A DNA stretch of 64,000 nucleotides from Gammaproteobacteria bacterium (GTDB lineage Bacteria; Pseudomonadota; Gammaproteobacteria; Pseudomonadales; Pseudohongiellaceae): NCBI GenBank assembly GCA_030654835.1, contig JAURWS010000037.1, positions 62,001 through 126,000 on the forward strand, given 5' to 3'. The notes below the pieces were generated by a model. The model was given only the letters and a program-made list of their open reading frames with translations, ran no database searches and was not told where the DNA came from. The position numbers were made by a program, and so were the translations under genes. Each line of letters starts with the position of its first letter. Position 1 is the first letter of the stretch. Shown in pieces: positions 31,486-41,101 of this stretch.

Positions 31486-33726
31486 TTAGCGCGACGCGGC
31501 ATTAAGACCAGTGCTGACATCGGCAGTCATCGGGCTGCCGAGCAACTGCGCCATGTCGATAAGGACGTAACTGCTTTCTACGAGAAGCGGATCTTCCTCT
31601 TTTTTCTCGTCGGCCTCTTCCTCGTCCGTGACTGCCGCGATGTCGGCATCAGGATCGAGTTCCTCTTCCGTCGGTTCCTTCCATTCCTCAACGGGCAGGC
31701 CCTTCAGGAACAGACGCATGTTGTTGGCATTGAACTCTTCGAGACGGTTGTCATCGCGTTCTTTTCTGACGACAGCCTCGTTGAGGGAGAGGGTAGTCCT
31801 CTCGCGCAGTACCTTGGTGCGTTCAATCTGGTTCGCCAGATAAATGAAATCCGGATCTGTGGCGACGCGATCATTGTGCAGAGTCTGCAGACCGGGTAGC
31901 ACTTCCTTGATCGGGAAGTAGGTGTTGTACTCTACCGGACGCACGGTATCCCAGGGCAGGGCGCCATCGAGATTGCTCTCGCCCATTTCTTCGATTGCCG
32001 TGTAGCGATCAGGGAAGGCGATGTCGGGCATGACACCACGGTGTTGAGTGCTGGCACCGGAGATTCGATAGAACTTGGAGCGGGTCAGTTTCACCTGGCC
32101 GTACTCCATCGGGATGATTTCCTGCACGGTGCCCTTGCCGAAGGTCTGGCCGCCCAGAATGATGCCGCGCTGGTAGTCCTGAATCGCGCCAGCAAAGATC
32201 TCCGAGGCAGAGGCGCTGGCACGGTTGACCAGTACACCGAGCGGGCCGTCATAGGTGATTTCCGGATTGCCATCGCCATAGGCGCGCACAAAGCCGTTGC
32301 GCAGGCCCGAGTAGCGGATCTGCACGGTGTTGCCGGTGTCGATGAACAGGCCCACCAGGTCGTTGGCTTCCGTAAGAGAGCCGCCGCCATTGTCGCGCAG
32401 GTCCATGACCACCGCGTCCACGCCTTCGGCCTTGAGTTCTTCCAACAAGGCCTTCACGTCACGGGTTGAGCTCTTGAAATCTGGCTGGCCAGCAGACGCG
32501 GCTTCGAAGTCAAAGTAGAAGGTCGGCAGTTTGATGACGCCCACCTTGTAGGTGCCTTCGTTGTAGGTCACCTCGATGACTTCCTTCTTGGCGGACTGAT
32601 CTTCCAGCTTCACCGTATCGCGGGTGATGCTGACGACATGGGCCTCGGTCTCGCCGGTGGCTTCGGCCGGGATGACGTTCAGGCGCACGACGGTGTCTTT
32701 CTCGCCACGGATCTGATCGACGACATCGTCCAGGCGCAGACCGATGACGTCCTTCATTTCGCCGTCAACGCCTTGGGCGATGCCGATAATGCGGTCGCCA
32801 GCCTGCAGTTCACTGCCGCGCTCTGCCGGGCCACCCTTGATGAGCTCGACGACCTTGGTGTATTCCTCGTCCGTCGTCAGTTGTGCGCCAATGCCCTGCA
32901 AGGACAGACGCAGGCCCATGTTGAAGTTCTCGGACTCGCGTGGCGAGAAGTAGCTGGTGTGTGGATCGATGGTGCTGGCGACGGTTGTCAGATAGGACTG
33001 GAAGATGTCGCGGTTGTTGGTCTTGAGTATCTGGTTCAGCTGGGTGCGGTAACGCTTGCTCAGACGCTCTTTGATGGTCGGAATATCAAGATTGGCGAGC
33101 TTCAGGCTCAATGCGCTGTTCTTGACGCGCTGCCGCCAGAGTTCGTCCAGCTCTTCCGTAGTCGTGGCATAGGGGGCTTCTTCACGATCGATCTCGATGG
33201 ATTCATCGATGCTGAAGTCGACGGTATCCAATGAATTCTCGACGTGATTGATGGCGTAGATCAGCCGCTCCAGCAGGCGTTTGTAATATAGATTGTAGAT
33301 ATCGAAGGCGGGATCGATGCTGCCGCTTTTCAGCGTGTCATCGAGCCCGTTGCGATGCGCACCGAGAGCGTCGATGTCCGATTGCAGGAAATACAGCTTG
33401 GAGCTGTCCAGTCCTTCGATAAAGGCATCGAAGACTTTCTGGGAGAACTGGTCATCGAAAAGCACGCGTGAGTAGTGCTTTTCCTCCAGCTCTGCCAGTA
33501 GCGCGGCGGCCGTTTGCCCATATACCGGCTCCGAGGACAGTTCTGTGTAAAGTGCATCCAGTACCAGCACCGGGTTCAGTGTTTCAGGCTCCGGCGTCTC
33601 CACCTGAGCATACGCGGACCCTGCGCCGAACATCAGTGTCAAGGCGATTGCCGAGGCGAGTCTGCTCTTGTCACGAAAGGTACTTAGTCCGAACTTGCTT
33701 GAAACTGTAAATACTGACCTTTTCAT
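31486..33726 (-). CDS. prc: Carboxy-terminal processing protease Prc/Tsp
   Basis: PDZ region, VVMDLRDNGGGSLTEANDLVGLFIDTG, ASASEIFAGAIQDYQRGIILGGQTFGKGTVQ. Confidence 0.95.
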   Translation of the reverse strand: MKRSVFTVSSKFGLSTFRDKSRLASAIALTLMFGAGSAYAQVETPEPETLNPVLVLDALYTELSSEPVYGQTAAALLAELEEKHYSRVLFDDQFSQKVFDAFIEGLDSSKLYFLQSDIDALGAHRNGLDDTLKSGSIDPAFDIYNLYYKRLLERLIYAINHVENSLDTVDFSIDESIEIDREEAPYATTTEELDELWRQRVKNSALSLKLANLDIPTIKERLSKRYRTQLNQILKTNNRDIFQSYLTTVASTIDPHTSYFSPRESENFNMGLRLSLQGIGAQLTTDEEYTKVVELIKGGPAERGSELQAGDRIIGIAQGVDGEMKDVIGLRLDDVVDQIRGEKDTVVRLNVIPAEATGETEAHVVSITRDTVKLEDQSAKKEVIEVTYNEGTYKVGVIKLPTFYFDFEAASAGQPDFKSSTRDVKALLEELKAEGVDAVVMDLRDNGGGSLTEANDLVGLFIDTGNTVQIRYSGLRNGFVRAYGDGNPEITYDGPLGVLVNRASASASEIFAGAIQDYQRGIILGGQTFGKGTVQEIIPMEYGQVKLTRSKFYRISGASTQHRGVMPDIAFPDRYTAIEEMGESNLDGALPWDTVRPVEYNTYFPIKEVLPGLQTLHNDRVATDPDFIYLANQIERTKVLRERTTLSLNEAVVRKERDDNRLEEFNANNMRLFLKGLPVEEWKEPTEEELDPDADIAAVTDEEEADEKKEEDPLLVESSYVLIDMAQLLGSPMTADVSTGLNAASR

Positions 33727-33849
33727 ATCGCACCGTACCGTCACATTGTCTGTGTATTGAGCCACTGCTATGACTGTTGATTGAGTCTAGCGCGAAGCCA
33801 CCGCTTCAGGAAGCCACCTTACTGTATTTTTTCCAGGACCGGGCAGGCT

Positions 33850-35055
33850 TCAGCCCTTGATCTGCTTGCTTCTTGCCGAAGCATGCCGTTCCGTACGTTC
33901 AACATCGATATAGCGATCGGTAATGGCACTGGAACCGTGTCCTGCATCGTCACGCACATGCTCTCTCGGGCGAATTTTCACGTCCTCGGAGATGCCGGTG
34001 TGACGCAGCCAGTGGACAGTCGCGGCGCTCAGTCGCTCGGCCTCCTCAGGGAAACCGCCTTTGCGCAGCTTTTCTTCCGCGCAATCGAAACATTTCTGCA
34101 CAATGCCGCGGATCTGGCGAGTGCTGGTGATGCCGCCTTTGCCTCTGGTCTTGTGAATCAGGGCCGTTGCCTCTCCAGGGGTGGGCAGGGAGCTGAGGCC
34201 CCGCGACAACCTGTAGCGGCGCAGGGCATTGAGCATCTCGTCGCTCACGGACACCTCACGTTCCTTGTTGCCTTTTCCGACGGTGGTGAACCACCAATTA
34301 TCTTCGGAGTCTGGCTGAAAATGTCCCATCTGCGGCGCCCAGCGTGGTGTCTCTACCAACTCTGATATACGCAGGTACATGGCAAAGAGAGCATTCATGA
34401 TGAATAAAGTGCGTTCGTGGTTGACCGAATCTGCCTTCGCCAGCTCTTCTGCCGTCTCAATTACACAAGACCATTGAATGGGGGAGAGGCGCCGGACCTG
34501 CCCCTTGGCCTGATGCTTGCGCAGGAATTTGCTTTTCTGCCGGATCTGCGCCACCGGATTGGCGGCAACGTTCTTTTCCTGAATCAGAAAGTTGAAGTAG
34601 CTGCTCAATACACTGAACAGCGACTGCAGTGCAGACTGCGAGCAGACATATGTCCCGCCGCTGCACACATAGGGACGCCACTCCTCATTCGGTTCGCGCT
34701 GGCCGTTGCGAGTGACGAAGCGGGCGACATTTTTCTCGCCGATCCAGGACGTCGGCGGTTCCCTGGTAAATTCGACATAAGCCTCAATGTCTTCGCGCTG
34801 GATGCTGCCCACCGGCTTGCGCGCCACGAGCCAGCACCACTGGAGGAAATGCTCGATCTCGCGACGATAAGTGGAAAAGGTGTCGGGACTGCCGCGATAG
34901 CTGTACAGGAATTCATTGGCGAGTCGGTAGTCGTCGAGCGCATTGTCGACCGGGTCCGCGAGGAGATGCTCGACGCTTTGCGCAGGATGTTTGAAGGGAT
35001 TGGGCATTTCCTCGAGCGTATCGAAAAGCGCGCGCGGGCTTTTGGATCTGGTCAT
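33850..35055 (-). CDS. Tyrosine-type site-specific recombinase (solo integrase)
   Basis: Catalytic R in LRISELVE, K in TTVGKGNKEREV, HWLRHTG, DDAGHGSSAITDRYI. Confidence 0.9.
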   Translation of the reverse strand: MTRSKSPRALFDTLEEMPNPFKHPAQSVEHLLADPVDNALDDYRLANEFLYSYRGSPDTFSTYRREIEHFLQWCWLVARKPVGSIQREDIEAYVEFTREPPTSWIGEKNVARFVTRNGQREPNEEWRPYVCSGGTYVCSQSALQSLFSVLSSYFNFLIQEKNVAANPVAQIRQKSKFLRKHQAKGQVRRLSPIQWSCVIETAEELAKADSVNHERTLFIMNALFAMYLRISELVETPRWAPQMGHFQPDSEDNWWFTTVGKGNKEREVSVSDEMLNALRRYRLSRGLSSLPTPGEATALIHKTRGKGGITSTRQIRGIVQKCFDCAEEKLRKGGFPEEAERLSAATVHWLRHTGISEDVKIRPREHVRDDAGHGSSAITDRYIDVERTERHASARSKQIKG

Positions 35056-35109
35056 AGAATGCTTCTCAACATCGCCGAGGCCGTGGATTTAGTCATTGAA
35101 CCATTCATT

Positions 35110-35133
35110 CGTTATGTACTATTCTACATAGCG
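35110..35133. promoter_or_regulatory. Putative ModE-type operator upstream of modA
   Basis: CGTTATGTA-CTATTC-TACATAGCG interrupted palindrome (one arm mismatch), resembling the E. coli modA ModE site from memory. Confidence 0.65.
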
Positions 35134-35176
35134 CTTTCCAATACACCTTCTGGTTCAACTCAATGGGGTTCGACGA

Positions 35177-35938
35177 TTGAAATTTAAAGTGTTCATGACG
35201 CTATTGTTCCTTGGTTGTGGAACAGGACACTTGCAGGCCGCCGAAGTGGTGGTGGCAGTTGCGTCGAATTTTACCCCTACTCTGGAGAAACTTGCGCCGG
35301 AATTTGAGCGCTCGTCCGGACATGCAGTGACCATCGTCAGTGGGGCGACCGGCAGGCACTACGCACAGATCGTCAATGGTGCCCCTTATGACGTGCTCCT
35401 TGCTGCAGACGCCGAAGTAACGGCGCGGCTGGAAGAGGAGGGCAGAGCCGTCACCGGCTCCAGGGCGGTCTATGCGACTGGTCGTCTGTCGCTCTGGAGT
35501 CGAACTCCCGACTACGTTGATGCTCAAGGTGCCGTATTGGCTGACGGAGATTTCCGTCGACTTTCGATTGCCAATCCGCGCCTGGCTCCCTATGGCAAGG
35601 CGGCCGTCGAGGTGCTTACCGCACTCGGTCAATACGAGCGACTCTCCCCAAGGCTGGTTCAAGGCGAAAACATTGCGCAGGCCTATCAGTTTGTTGACAG
35701 CGGGAATGCCGAGTTGGGTCTCGTGGCTTATTCCCAGGTGCTGGAAAATGGCGCAGCCGGTTCGCATTGGCTGGTCCCTGAGAATCTGCACGCGCCGTTG
35801 ACGCAGGAGTTGATCGTGCTGAAGGACAGCGCTCCCGCTCGCGAATTTGTTGCCTACTTGCTGCAGCCATCCACGTTGGCACTCATCGCCGCGAGCGGCT
35901 ATGGTGTCCCTCATGCCGCTGCAGCGGTCGAACCATAG
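35177..35938 (+). CDS. modA: Molybdate ABC transporter substrate-binding protein
   Basis: VVVAVASNFTPTLEKLAPEFERSSGHAVTIVSGATGRHYAQI; TTG start or internal ATG at 35195. Confidence 0.92.
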   Translation: MKFKVFMTLLFLGCGTGHLQAAEVVVAVASNFTPTLEKLAPEFERSSGHAVTIVSGATGRHYAQIVNGAPYDVLLAADAEVTARLEEEGRAVTGSRAVYATGRLSLWSRTPDYVDAQGAVLADGDFRRLSIANPRLAPYGKAAVEVLTALGQYERLSPRLVQGENIAQAYQFVDSGNAELGLVAYSQVLENGAAGSHWLVPENLHAPLTQELIVLKDSAPAREFVAYLLQPSTLALIAASGYGVPHAAAAVEP

Positions 35939-35945
35939 GTGGCTC

Positions 35946-36626
35946 ATGCTGTTCGAGAATGACATCGCAGCTTTGTGGATTACCCTGCGACTGGCGCTGA
36001 TTACGGCGCTGGCGCTGCTGATGGTGGGGACACCGCTGGCGTGGTGGCTCGCCAATTCGCGCTGGCGCTACAAGGCGGTAATAGAGGCCGCCGTCGCTCT
36101 GCCATTGGTTCTACCTCCGACAGTGATTGGCTTCTATCTGCTCGTCGCCATGGGTCCGGACGGTCCGATCGGGCAGTTCACGAACTGGCTCGGAGTTCGC
36201 CCTCTGGCATTCAGCTTCACCGGTCTGGTGCTCGGGTCCGTCGTCTATTCGCTGCCGTTCGTGGTGCAACCCCTGCAGAGTACCTTTTCCGGAATTGGTC
36301 GGGCTCCACTGGAAGTCGCCGCTACCCTTGGAGCGCGCCCGCTGGATCGCTTTCTCACCATCGTAGTACCGCTTTCCCGATCCGGATACCTCACCGCTGC
36401 GGTGCTGGGCTTCGCTCACACGCTGGGGGAGTTCGGCGTTGTCTTGATGATCGGTGGCAATATCCCGGGCCAGACTCAAGTGCTGTCGATAGCGATCTAT
36501 GACCATGTGGAGTCGCTCGAATACGCCAGCGCACACTGGCTTGCCGGCAGTCTCCTGGTGTTCTCCTTTTTCTTGCTATTGATCGTGTATGGACTGAACA
36601 GGCGCTTCGACATGGTGAAGGTATGA
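35946..36626 (+). CDS. modB: Molybdate ABC transporter permease
   Basis: VALPLVLPPTVIGFYLLVAMG, LGEFGVVLMIGGNIPGQTQVLSIAIYDHVE. Confidence 0.95.
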   Translation: MLFENDIAALWITLRLALITALALLMVGTPLAWWLANSRWRYKAVIEAAVALPLVLPPTVIGFYLLVAMGPDGPIGQFTNWLGVRPLAFSFTGLVLGSVVYSLPFVVQPLQSTFSGIGRAPLEVAATLGARPLDRFLTIVVPLSRSGYLTAAVLGFAHTLGEFGVVLMIGGNIPGQTQVLSIAIYDHVESLEYASAHWLAGSLLVFSFFLLLIVYGLNRRFDMVKV

Positions 36627-37762
36627 CTATTCGCGCCAATGTCAGTCTGAGCAGAGGCGCTTTCACCCTGCAGGCGCAGTTCGAGGCGCCAGGGCAGGGC
36701 GTTACTGCGGTCTTTGGGCGCTCTGGTTCTGGCAAGAGCACGCTTCTGCGTGCGCTCGCGGGCCTGGAGACTCCACAACCAGGCGGTGCAATCAGCGTCA
36801 ATGGCGTGACCTGGCTGGGGCAGGGGATCAACGTTCCTGTGCATCAGCGCCGAGTGGGTTATGTCTTTCAAGAGCCCGGATTGTTTCCGCATCTCTGCGT
36901 GCGCGGCAACCTCGAATATGCACTGAAACGCAGCGTTGGCCGTGGGGCGCAGAGAGGGGGGCGGGACGGTGTGCAAGGCGATGTGCAAGGCGATGTGCAG
37001 AGGGGAGTGCCTGCATTCGATGAGGTCACCGCTCTGCTTGGGCTGGAGAATTTCCTCTGGCGCAATCCCGTCACGCTTTCAGGCGGAGAGAAGCAGCGCG
37101 TGGCGATAGCCAGGGCGCTGCTGAGTTCTCCCGCGCTGTTGTTGATGGACGAGCCGCTGGCCGCGCTCGATCTGCACAGCAAAGAGGAAATCCTGCCATT
37201 TCTGGATCGCTTGTTTGCCAGCGCCGGTATACCCGTCCTCTATGTCAGTCATGCTCCTGACGAGGTGGCCCGCCTGGCGGATCACCTGCTGTTGATGGAA
37301 GAGGGGACTGTGCTGGCCCAAGGCCCTTTGGCCGACGTGCTGGGCAGGGTGGATTCGCCGCTGGCCCGCACTGACGAAGCCTTCAGTGTGATTCACTGCG
37401 ATATCGTCGAGCTCGATGGTCCCTGCCATCTCTCGGTGCTGAGTACGGCTGCGGGTGACAGAGTCTATGTCCCGCGCATCACGGCCGGACAGCGACAGGA
37501 CATCCGTCTGCGCATCAACGCGCGGGATGTCAGCCTGTGCAATCAGAGGCCGGTGGGCAGCAGTATTCTGAACATCCTGCAAGCCACGATCACGCAGTTG
37601 TCAGCCTCGGACAATAAAGGGCAGCAGCTGATCCAGTTGCGTCTGGCGGGGTCCGACGAGCTTTTGTTGGCCAGAATTTCAGAGTACTCCTGTCAACAGA
37701 TGGGGTTGATAAATGGGATGGATATTTACTGTCAAATCAAAGCCATTGCGTTGCTTTGTTAA
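36623..37762 (+). CDS. modC: Molybdate ABC transporter ATP-binding protein
   Basis: FGRSGSGKSTLLRALAGLE, LSGGEKQRVAIARALL, C-terminal molybdate-binding domain. Confidence 0.95.
   Translation: MTIRANVSLSRGAFTLQAQFEAPGQGVTAVFGRSGSGKSTLLRALAGLETPQPGGAISVNGVTWLGQGINVPVHQRRVGYVFQEPGLFPHLCVRGNLEYALKRSVGRGAQRGGRDGVQGDVQGDVQRGVPAFDEVTALLGLENFLWRNPVTLSGGEKQRVAIARALLSSPALLLMDEPLAALDLHSKEEILPFLDRLFASAGIPVLYVSHAPDEVARLADHLLLMEEGTVLAQGPLADVLGRVDSPLARTDEAFSVIHCDIVELDGPCHLSVLSTAAGDRVYVPRITAGQRQDIRLRINARDVSLCNQRPVGSSILNILQATITQLSASDNKGQQLIQLRLAGSDELLLARISEYSCQQMGLINGMDIYCQIKAIALLC
36971..37006. repeat. 12-bp tandem repeat within modC
   Basis: gtgcaaggcgat x2 followed by degenerate gtgcagagggga. Confidence 0.85.
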
Positions 37763-37824
37763 AGTCCCCCGAACTGGGCTATGCTTGCCGCAAATTCCAT
37801 TCATTTCCCTTTGCAGGAGTTCCA

Positions 37825-38463
37825 ATGAACGGGGTGTCGTCGAGAAAGGTTATTTACGCGGCTTTGCCACGCAAGCTGGTGGCGATTCTGACGCTTGCAG
37901 CGATCTCCTGTGTGGGCGCCATTATTGGCGGGGTCGGGGTAGCCAGTGCACAGGAAGTGGAGAGCAACAAAATGAATGAGATTCTCAATTTCAGGCAGTA
38001 TTCACCCACGTTTGCGAGTGCAGGGCAGCCAACACGGGAACAATTGCAAATCATCAAGGACAGTGGGTACGAGAGAGTCATTTACATCGCGTTCAGCACT
38101 GTTGGCCCGGCAATTCCCGAGGAAGACCAGCTGGTAAAGGCGCTGGGCATGGATTACCTGCATATTCCGGTGGATTTCAACAATCCCACCATCCGTGATT
38201 TCAATACCTTTGCCGATGCCATGCAACGCGAATCTGATCGCAAAACGCTGCTGCATTGTCAGGTGAATGCCCGTGCTACGGCATTCAGCTTCCTGTATCG
38301 CGTGATCTACCAGGATGTTCCGGTGGCTGACGCCAAGCGCGATATGAATTCGGTGTGGACACCGAATCAGGTTTGGAAAGATTTCATCTTCTCCGTGCTG
38401 GCCGCGAACGACAAATCGCCTGAGTGTGAAGGATGCGACTGGAGTGTACCGGAGCCACGTTGA
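37825..38463 (+). CDS. Exported protein tyrosine phosphatase-like / DUF442-like protein
   Basis: NFRQYSPTFASAGQPTREQLQIIKDSGYERVIYIAF, LLHCQVNARATAFSFLYRV. Confidence 0.75.
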   Translation: MNGVSSRKVIYAALPRKLVAILTLAAISCVGAIIGGVGVASAQEVESNKMNEILNFRQYSPTFASAGQPTREQLQIIKDSGYERVIYIAFSTVGPAIPEEDQLVKALGMDYLHIPVDFNNPTIRDFNTFADAMQRESDRKTLLHCQVNARATAFSFLYRVIYQDVPVADAKRDMNSVWTPNQVWKDFIFSVLAANDKSPECEGCDWSVPEPR

Positions 38464-38477
38464 GTGACAGAATTCTG

Positions 38478-38500
38478 TGTGGGAGCGGGCCTGCCCGCGA
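38478..38500. repeat. Single REP-like half element
   Basis: TGTGGGAGCGGGCCTGCCCGCGA matches the arm of the REP at 9128-9196. Confidence 0.7.
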
Positions 38501-38590
38501 CAAACGGAGCGACCGAATTATGCAGAGAGCGGGGGCGGCGACCTGAACCGGCAAAAGGCGGCGCCAGCTTGGAATTCGATAGATTCTTAA

Positions 38591-38630
38591 TCTTAAATTT
38601 CCGGTAATCTTTATTACCGGAAATTTAAGA
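38591..38630. repeat. Perfect AT-rich inverted repeat, 18-bp arms, 4-nt loop
   Basis: TCTTAAATTTCCGGTAAT-CTTT-ATTACCGGAAATTTAAGA. Confidence 0.95.
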
Positions 38631-38735
38631 ATTTGGAGATAGTCCTCACTATTTGTAAATAAAACAAATATATAAGAAAATTACATAATGTAATTTAGAG
38701 CTTGAAGCGCTGGTAATCTTCCGCCAAAACGTCTC

Positions 38736-38766
38736 TTGACCTTCCCACTGTGGTAAGCCTGATGAT
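38736..38766 (+). promoter_or_regulatory. Putative CueR/MerR-family promoter for copA
   Basis: TTGACC -35, 19-bp spacer with dyad ACCTTCCCACTGTGGTAAG, GATGAT -10, upstream of the copA ATG. Confidence 0.65.
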
Positions 38767-38830
38767 GCTGACCGTTTCAATAGTATTCCCCGCCAAACCA
38801 TACAGATTTTGACTCTGGGGGTCAGCAATC

Positions 38831-41101
38831 ATGGCGTCAACAGAACCTGAAGTGTGTGAAATCGATCTGAATGTCTCCGGCATGACTTGCGCGTCCTGCG
38901 TCGGGCGTGTCGAAAAAGCACTCAAGAATGTGCCTGGCGTCATGGATGCCAGTGTCAATCTGGCCAGTGGCCGGGCTCACGTGAATATCTCAACAAGCGG
39001 TCCAACGGCCAGCGATTTGACGAAAGCTGTCATCAACGCCGGCTATGAGGCGACTGTGGCTGTAGACCGCAAGGCAGATGCCCAGAAACGCGAACGGCAG
39101 CTCAAGGAGGAACTGCAGTCGCTGAAGCGCGCGTTCTTGATCTCGGTGCTGTTCACGCTACCGGTATTTCTGCTCGAAATGGGCGGTCACGTCCTGCCGG
39201 GCTTTGCGGACTTTGTCCACGGCACCCTTGGACATCGCAACAATTGGATCGTCCAGTTTGTGCTGACAAGTATCGTGCTGTTCTGGCCTGGCAGACGCTT
39301 CTTTCTGCTCGGCGTTCCCGCGCTTTTGCGTCTGGCTCCGGACATGAATTCACTGGTGGCCATGGGGACCAGTGCAGCGTGGGGATATTCGACCGTTGTC
39401 ACTTTTTTCCCCAGCGTTCTGCCTGGGGATTCAGGAAATGTCTATTTTGAGGCGGCTGCGGTCATAGTCTGCCTGATTCTCATGGGGCGTTTTCTTGAAG
39501 GCAAGGCTCGTGGGCGTACCGGCGAGGCCATCGCCAAACTGCTGACGTTACAGCCGGAAACTGCAATGGTGCTGCAGGGTGATCAGGTCGTGGAAACAGC
39601 GATCGAATCGATTCGTCCTGGAGACACGGTGCAGGTCCAGCCTGGCGAGCGGATTCCTCTGGATGGGCAGCTTGTCGATGGCCACTCCTTCGTGGATGAG
39701 TCGATGCTCACCGGTGAGCCACTGCCCGTCAAGAAGGAACCGGGCGCGGCCGTTACCGGTGGCACCATCAATAAGACTGGCGCCTTCAGTTTCCGGGTTC
39801 TTCGCGTAGGTGAAGACACGGTGCTGGCGCGGATAATCGCGATGGTAGAGAGCGCACAGGGTTCCAAGCTCCCCATCCAATCCCTTGTGGACAAAATCAC
39901 ACTCTGGTTTGTGCCCGCTGTGATGCTGGTGGCGGTCTCCACGTTCCTGTACTGGCTTCTGGCGACGGATGCGGGACTGGGTACAGCACTGGTTCATGCC
40001 GTCTCCGTGCTGATTGTGGCCTGCCCGTGCGCCATGGGTCTGGCAACGCCTGTATCGATCATGGTGGCGACGGGGCGTTCCGCAGAGATGGGTGTGCTGT
40101 TCCGCAACGGCAACGCGCTGCAAATGCTCAGTCAGACTCGCACTATCGCCTTCGATAAAACCGGCACCATTACGCAGGGCAAGCCCGAGCTGACCGATTT
40201 GCTTGCGCAACCAGGTTTCGATGCTGCTGAAGTATTGGCGATCGCAGCGGCCGTTGAAGAAAAATCGGAGCACCCTATTGGTCTCGCTATTGTCGCCGCC
40301 GCTCGGTTGCAGGGATTGAGCCTGCCGCCGGTCAAGGATTTCGAGGCCCTGCCCGGCTATGGTCTGCGCGCCTGTGTCAACGGAGAAAGAGTCGACATCG
40401 GAGCGAGTCGCCTTCTGGAAAAGCTCGGTCTGGACGCACGTGCGGCGTTGCCCGCTGCTGTCGAACTTGCTGAACAGGGCAAGACCCCGTTGTATATGGC
40501 GATTGGTGGGCGCTTGGCAGCGGTCATTGCTGTGGCCGATACCGTCAGAGCGTCCTCCCCCGCCGCGTTGCAGGCGCTGCGCCGTGCAGGTTTCAGAACC
40601 GCCATGATTACAGGTGACAATGCGCGAACGGCACAGGCGGTCGCCAAGACGCTGCAGCTGGATCAGGTCTTTGCTGAAGTACTGCCTGAAGGCAAAGTCG
40701 CGACGCTGAAGTCATTGCGTACCGAAGGGACGCTGCTCACGTATGTTGGCGATGGCATCAATGATGCGCCAGCGCTGGCCGAGGCCGACATTGGCATTGC
40801 GATGGGTAGTGGCACTGACATCGCCATTGAGAGTGCTGACGTTGTCTTGATGACGGGCGAGCTTGGCGCCGTGGTAAATGCGGTCTTGCTGGCGCGCGCC
40901 ACGATGCGCAACATCAAGGAGAATCTGTTCTGGGCTTTCGCCTACAACGTGGCGCTGATTCCGCTGGCTACTGGCGCGCTCTATCCTGCCTACGGGTTGC
41001 AGCTCTCACCCGTATTTGCCGCCGGGGCGATGGCATTGTCCAGTGTGTTTGTGCTGGGCAACGCGCTGCGCCTGAAACGCTTTCGGCCAGCACAATTATG
41101 A
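38831..41101 (+). CDS. copA: Copper-translocating P1B-type ATPase (one HMA domain)
   Basis: [70 protein letters not shown]. Confidence 0.95.
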   Translation: MASTEPEVCEIDLNVSGMTCASCVGRVEKALKNVPGVMDASVNLASGRAHVNISTSGPTASDLTKAVINAGYEATVAVDRKADAQKRERQLKEELQSLKRAFLISVLFTLPVFLLEMGGHVLPGFADFVHGTLGHRNNWIVQFVLTSIVLFWPGRRFFLLGVPALLRLAPDMNSLVAMGTSAAWGYSTVVTFFPSVLPGDSGNVYFEAAAVIVCLILMGRFLEGKARGRTGEAIAKLLTLQPETAMVLQGDQVVETAIESIRPGDTVQVQPGERIPLDGQLVDGHSFVDESMLTGEPLPVKKEPGAAVTGGTINKTGAFSFRVLRVGEDTVLARIIAMVESAQGSKLPIQSLVDKITLWFVPAVMLVAVSTFLYWLLATDAGLGTALVHAVSVLIVACPCAMGLATPVSIMVATGRSAEMGVLFRNGNALQMLSQTRTIAFDKTGTITQGKPELTDLLAQPGFDAAEVLAIAAAVEEKSEHPIGLAIVAAARLQGLSLPPVKDFEALPGYGLRACVNGERVDIGASRLLEKLGLDARAALPAAVELAEQGKTPLYMAIGGRLAAVIAVADTVRASSPAALQALRRAGFRTAMITGDNARTAQAVAKTLQLDQVFAEVLPEGKVATLKSLRTEGTLLTYVGDGINDAPALAEADIGIAMGSGTDIAIESADVVLMTGELGAVVNAVLLARATMRNIKENLFWAFAYNVALIPLATGALYPAYGLQLSPVFAAGAMALSSVFVLGNALRLKRFRPAQL

